From NCBI GenBank assembly GCA_016463555.1, contig JAEMRB010000052.1, positions 1-7,316 of the forward strand: DNA of 7,316 bases, read 5' to 3'. The stretch comes from Chloroflexota bacterium (GTDB taxonomy: Bacteria; Chloroflexota; Limnocylindria; Limnocylindrales; Limnocylindraceae). A model generated the notes under the pieces. The model made no database searches. It was given only the letters and a program-made list of their open reading frames with translations, and was not told the DNA's origin. Positions 4,795 to 7,316 of the stretch are shown one piece after another (within the stretch, counting starts at the first letter, position 1; every line of letters starts with the position of its first letter). The position numbers and the translations under genes were made by a program.

Positions 4795-5487
4795 TTAGCG
4801 CTCGGCGAAGAGGTAGCGAACGGAGAGTGCTGCCACGACCGCACCGATGAGCGGCCCAACGATGTAGACGACGGCGGCCGACAGGTCGCCAAGCGCCAAC
4901 GCAGGGCCGAACCAGCGCGCCGGGTTCATTGCCGCGCCGGTGAGCGGGCCGCCCACCATGATGTCGGCGATGATCGCGCCGCTAATAAAAATGGCGCCCA
5001 TCTGCGGCGCACGCTTATCAACGGCGGTTAGCAGTACGGCGTATACGAGGACCGCGGTGAGGACCGCCTCAATGGCGATCGCCGTGACCTGGGTCAGGCC
5101 AGCAGCAACAGCGGGTGCTCCGCCGCGGGCGAACGACCAGACGGTGTCACCAGCCTCGAAGCCGCCAAAGGCGAGCTTGAGGGCGAACCCGGCGGCGACG
5201 GCGCCGACCAGCTGGGCCGCGATGTAGCGGATCCCCTCAATGGTTCGGACCTTGCCAACCAGCCAGAGGGCCACGGTCACCACCGGGTTGAACTGCCCGC
5301 CACTGATCGGGGCGAAGGCGGTGCCAAGGGCGGCAAGAACGAGGCCGTGGGCGAGGGCGATGCCGAGGAGGCCAATCTCCCCGCCGGTCTGGGCGTCCAT
5401 GATCACCGCGCCCGCTCCGACCACGAAGAAGAGGAAGGTGCCGATCGTCTCAGCGGCGAGGGCGGCGACGAGGGTTCGACTGGGCAT
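4795..5487 (-). CDS. Aquaporin (MIP family channel)
   Basis: The 230-aa protein has six predicted helices and both pore loops: SGGQFNPVVT (62-71, NPV in place of NPA) and TGAAMNPARWFGPAL (183-197, NPA 188-190 then R191). Ungapped comparison with human AQP1 around both loops puts H47, I176, A185 and R191 at the aromatic/arginine filter. This is the pattern of plant tonoplast-type (TIP) aquaporins and differs from that of glycerol facilitators. Water permeation is expected; ammonia or other small solutes are possible. Start 5487 (MPSRTL) is preferred over a longer frame from 5532 because GGAGGT lies 8 bases upstream (plus-strand 5496-5501). It is the first gene of the operon, and the next gene starts immediately after its TAA. 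Confidence 0.92.
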   Translation of the reverse strand: MPSRTLVAALAAETIGTFLFFVVGAGAVIMDAQTGGEIGLLGIALAHGLVLAALGTAFAPISGGQFNPVVTVALWLVGKVRTIEGIRYIAAQLVGAVAAGFALKLAFGGFEAGDTVWSFARGGAPAVAAGLTQVTAIAIEAVLTAVLVYAVLLTAVDKRAPQMGAIFISGAIIADIMVGGPLTGAAMNPARWFGPALALGDLSAAVVYIVGPLIGAVVAALSVRYLFAER

Positions 5488-5495
5488 TCGTAGGG

Positions 5496-5501
5496 ACCTC
5501 C
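5496..5501 (-). promoter_or_regulatory. Ribosome binding site of the aquaporin gene
   Basis: GGAGGT on the minus strand lies 8 bases before the ATG at 5487. It decides the start in favour of the 230-aa form; the upstream in-frame ATG at 5532 sits at the edge of the predicted promoter repeat and has no such site. Confidence 0.8.
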
Positions 5502-5533
5502 ACGAGTCTTCGGGGGGCCAGCGGCACCCCATT

Positions 5534-5556
5534 GGGGCTGATTGTAGGGCAGCCCC
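5534..5556 (-). promoter_or_regulatory. Candidate operon promoter with flanking inverted repeat
   Basis: On the minus strand TACAAT (5546 down to 5541) is a five-of-six match to the -10 box. It sits inside a perfect 7-bp inverted repeat (GGGGCTG at 5534-5540, CAGCCCC at 5550-5556). Transcription would begin near 5534 and give a leader of about 45 bases before the aquaporin ATG. No convincing -35 is seen 16-18 bases upstream, which would suit an activator-dependent or repressor-controlled promoter. The repeat spanning the -10 is well placed to be an operator. This is positional inference only. Confidence 0.4.
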
Positions 5557-5576
5557 TATGAGAGATGAGCGGGATG

Positions 5577-5589
5577 CCGTATGCTACGG
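5577..5589. repeat. Short hairpin CCGTA-TGC-TACGG in the divergent region
   Basis: A perfect 5-bp inverted repeat with a 3-base loop lies between the aquaporin operon and the zinc-ribbon gene. It could be a small operator or part of the zinc-ribbon leader. At this length it may also be chance. Confidence 0.25.
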
Positions 5590-5660
5590 AGGTCCCCCGG
5601 GCTTCGGTGGACATAAGCACGCACGCACGCGACCGAGATCAGTCAACCGTTCCCATCCAG

Positions 5661-5696
5661 GGCTCGCGAGACCAGCATCGGACCACGAGGCGAGCC
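5661..5696 (+). promoter_or_regulatory. Possible structured leader before the zinc-ribbon gene
   Basis: GGCTCGC (5661-5667) and GCGAGCC (5690-5696) are exact reverse complements separated by 22 bases. The stem ends six bases before the Shine-Dalgarno AGGAG (5703-5707). A folded leader could modulate access to the ribosome site. It matches no riboswitch class that I can recognise. The rest of 5590-5660 shows only a short GCAC tandem run (5617-5630) and no clear promoter boxes. Confidence 0.3.
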
Positions 5697-5715
5697 AGCA
5701 CTAGGAGTGAACGGA

Positions 5716-6078
5716 ATGTACACAGACAAGAACTTGGTCTGCATGGATTGCAGCCAGGAATTCGTATTCACAGCGCGGGACCAGGAGTTCTACGCTGAGC
5801 GCGGCTTCACGGAGCCAAAGCGCTGCACACCATGCCGCAATGCCCGTAAGGCGCAGCGCGAGGGTGGTTCAGCGGGTGGCGGCTTCGGCGGCTACACCGG
5901 TGGCAGCTCTTACAGCGCCGGCGGCTACGGCGCCCCACGCGCACCTCGCGGACCACGCGAGTTGCACCCAGCAACCTGCTCGGATTGCGGCAAGGAGACC
6001 ATGGTCCCCTTCCTGCCAACCAGCGGCAAGCCGGTTTACTGCGACAACTGCTTCTCGACCCGACGCCCAGCGCGCTGA
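5716..6078 (+). CDS. Double zinc-ribbon protein with Gly/Tyr-rich linker, 120 aa
   Basis: The product has two Cys4 modules. The N-terminal one has C9-x2-C12 and C37-x2-C40, with the 'DKNLVCxDC...EFVFTA..QEFYAERGF' pattern of the probable zinc-ribbon domain (zf-trcl type). The C-terminal one is C88-x2-C91-x17-C109-x2-C112, the CxxC-x17-CxxC type. Between them residues about 49-82 are low complexity: Gly-rich with Phe/Tyr (GGGFGGYTGG, SAGGYG) and then Pro/Arg. Such proteins are common but uncharacterised; nucleic-acid or ribosome binding is plausible given the basic character. ATG 5716 is chosen because AGGAG (5703-5707) sits 8 bases upstream. A GTG at 5707 overlaps that site and is less likely. 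It stands alone, with its own leader and terminator. Confidence 0.88.
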   Translation: MYTDKNLVCMDCSQEFVFTARDQEFYAERGFTEPKRCTPCRNARKAQREGGSAGGGFGGYTGGSSYSAGGYGAPRAPRGPRELHPATCSDCGKETMVPFLPTSGKPVYCDNCFSTRRPAR

Positions 6079-6101
6079 GTCCAGTAGCTCTTAGAGCAAC
6101 C

Positions 6102-6143
6102 CGGACGGCCGGGACCCTTCGGGGTCTCGGCCGTTCGATTTAT
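6102..6143 (+). terminator. Hairpin terminator with UUCG tetraloop
   Basis: A 16-bp stem pairs 6102-6117 with 6122-6137 and is closed by C(TTCG)G, an exceptionally stable tetraloop. Two G-U pairs occur in the + transcript (6112/6127, 6104/6135), and ATTTAT follows. The T-run is short, so termination may be incomplete. It also lies immediately after the purB stop on the other strand, where it may protect the 3' end of that message. Confidence 0.7.
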
Positions 6144-7316
6144 CCCCGAGTTTCTAATTGAGCCAATCGATCAACGAGTAGTGCTGCATGCACCGTCGCG
6201 GCGCGGTGGTCAAAGAGCTTGAGCAGCGCGCCGCTGCTGAGCGCAGCGGTAATGCTGGCATCTACCAAACACACCTCATGTAGTTGTCGGTTGCCATCGC
6301 GCGCGCTCGTCGCCGCAGCTTGCACAATCGAATAGGCGGCATCGCGCTGCATCCCCGAATCAACAAGCGCGGTGAGTAGCCGCGATGCAGCGTGCAGCCC
6401 GAGCCCACCTGCAAGGTTCGCCAGCATGCGCTCGCGGCGGATCTCAGCACCGTCAATGACGCCGTTGAGTGAGTCCGTCATGAAGGCGAGAAGTGAGGTG
6501 GCATCGGGGAGCAGGATGCGCTCCGCAGAGCTGTGGCTGATGTCGCGCTCGTGCCAGAGCGGCTGGTTCTCCATCGCCGCAGCGGCATAGCCGCGCAAGA
6601 GGCGGGCGAGACCGGCGATTCGTTCACTCTTGATCGGATTGCGCTTCTGCGGCATTGCCGAGCTGCCAGCCTGGCCGGCGCGGAACGGCTCGCGCATCTC
6701 GTCAACCTCAGAACGTTGCAGGTGTCGGATCTCGGTAGCGATGCGCTCGAGGGTGCCGCCGGCAATGGCGATCGCACTCACAAAGGCGGCGTGGCGATCG
6801 CGCTGCACGATCTGTGTGCTCGCCTGGTCGGCACGAAGGCCAAGCGCTGCTAGTGCGATCTGTTCAATCTCTGGGCTGATCTGGCTGTAGGTGCCGACAG
6901 GCCCGGAGATCTTTCCTGTAGCCGCTTCAGCAGCTGCGAGAGCGATGCGCTCACGCGCCCGCGAAACTTCAAACGCCCAGTTCGCCATCTTCGCGCCCAT
7001 GGTGGTTGGCTCTGCGTGCATGCCGTGTGTGCGCCCGATCATGATTGTGTCGCGCTCCTCGCGAGCGCGGCGAATGACGGTGCCGAGCAGTGTCGCGAGC
7101 CCTGTGTCGAGGAGCGCAGCAGCATCGCGCATCTGCAGTGCGAGAGCGGTGTCAACGACGTCGCTGCTGGTCAACCCATGATGAATCCAGCGACCCTCTG
7201 GGCCAACGCTCTCCGCAAGCTGGCTCACAAAGGCGACGACGTCGTGATCGGTAGTGCGCTCCAACTCGTTGATGCGGGCGACGTCCACCTTAGCCTTCGC
7301 ACGGATCACCGCCACG
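6140..7316 (-). CDS. purB: Adenylosuccinate lyase (N-terminus outside window)
   Basis: The 391 residues visible are the bulk of PurB, which splits SAICAR to AICAR and adenylosuccinate to AMP, releasing fumarate, in purine synthesis (cytosolic homotetramer). Visible within this fragment are TTDHDVVAFV (21-30), HHGLTSSDVVDTA (45-57), GRTHGMHAEPTT (94-105, catalytic His region), the fumarase/ASL superfamily signature GSSAMPQKRNPIKSE (217-231, catalytic Ser loop) and LWHERDISHSSAER (253-266). Comparison with a typical 430-aa PurB suggests about 50 N-terminal residues are missing past base 7316, so the GTG at 7315 is internal rather than a start. The TAA at 6140-6142 lies within the T-run of the opposing terminator. 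No frame damage is seen. Confidence 0.97.
   Translation of the reverse strand, partial: VAVIRAKAKVDVARINELERTTDHDVVAFVSQLAESVGPEGRWIHHGLTSSDVVDTALALQMRDAAALLDTGLATLLGTVIRRAREERDTIMIGRTHGMHAEPTTMGAKMANWAFEVSRARERIALAAAEAATGKISGPVGTYSQISPEIEQIALAALGLRADQASTQIVQRDRHAAFVSAIAIAGGTLERIATEIRHLQRSEVDEMREPFRAGQAGSSAMPQKRNPIKSERIAGLARLLRGYAAAAMENQPLWHERDISHSSAERILLPDATSLLAFMTDSLNGVIDGAEIRRERMLANLAGGLGLHAASRLLTALVDSGMQRDAAYSIVQAAATSARDGNRQLHEVCLVDASITAALSSGALLKLFDHRAATVHAALLVDRLAQLETRG

Noticed and set aside
4291..5031. Plus-strand open frame of 246 codons
   Set aside because: It is antisense to the oxidoreductase and aquaporin genes, whose own motifs are unmistakable; the sequence is low quality and unlike any protein.
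5580..5585. TATGCT as a -10 box for the zinc-ribbon gene
   Set aside because: No -35 at the right distance (TATGAG at 5557-5562 is a poor match), and it lies inside a small hairpin.
5617..5630. GCAC tandem run as a functional repeat array
   Set aside because: There are only three and a half copies of a 4-base unit in GC-rich DNA. There is no spacer structure, and it is probably chance.
1..7316. tRNA, rRNA, CRISPR array, insertion sequence or phage signals
   Set aside because: I saw no repeat-spacer pattern, transposase motif, terminal repeats or tRNA-like cloverleaf on either strand.

Overview
The window is about 60% G+C, densely coding bacterial chromosome with no sign of phage, insertion sequence, CRISPR or RNA genes. 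A deazaflavin (F420)-dependent oxidoreductase family protein, short genes joined by 4-bp ATGA/GTGA overlaps, a CxxC-x17-CxxC zinc-ribbon protein and a small 'NSRGTEYYLH...TGLPILKKK' hypothetical protein all suggest a Chloroflexota or Actinomycetota member with a compact genome. I lean towards Chloroflexota, but this is inferred from gene content only.

Layout. Bases 1-126 (+) are the end of a threonine/serine dehydratase. Next on + come a 71-aa hypothetical gene (213-428) preceded by a perfect 8-bp inverted repeat, and rmuC (471-1508) preceded by two interleaved inverted repeats. They are followed by a pair of very small membrane-protein genes, 56 aa (1577-1747) and 27 aa (1744-1827), which overlap by GTGA and end at a strong intrinsic terminator. 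The minus strand from 5487 down to 1883 is a six-gene, apparently single-transcript operon: aquaporin, F420-type oxidoreductase, azlC, azlD, a divergent class 1 dihydroorotate-dehydrogenase-like protein, and cytidine deaminase. Every junction in it is either a 4-bp overlap or a direct TAAATG join. A 228-bp divergent region (5488-5715) separates it from a zinc-ribbon gene (5716-6078, +), which ends at a C(UUCG)G-loop hairpin. The minus-strand purB gene runs from the window edge to 6140.

How the genes may work together. The operon ends with two enzymes of pyrimidine type (dihydroorotate-dehydrogenase-like and cytidine deaminase). AzlC and AzlD form a two-subunit branched-chain amino acid exporter, and the aquaporin carries a plant-TIP-like selectivity filter. 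No single established pathway links all six genes, so shared nitrogen/pyrimidine housekeeping is only a guess. RmuC is a genome-maintenance nuclease-fold protein and PurB is a core purine enzyme.

The least explained items are the two microprotein genes, the interleaved repeats before rmuC, and the substitutions in the dihydroorotate-dehydrogenase-like active site. I did not find a clear new multi-gene defence or mobile system.
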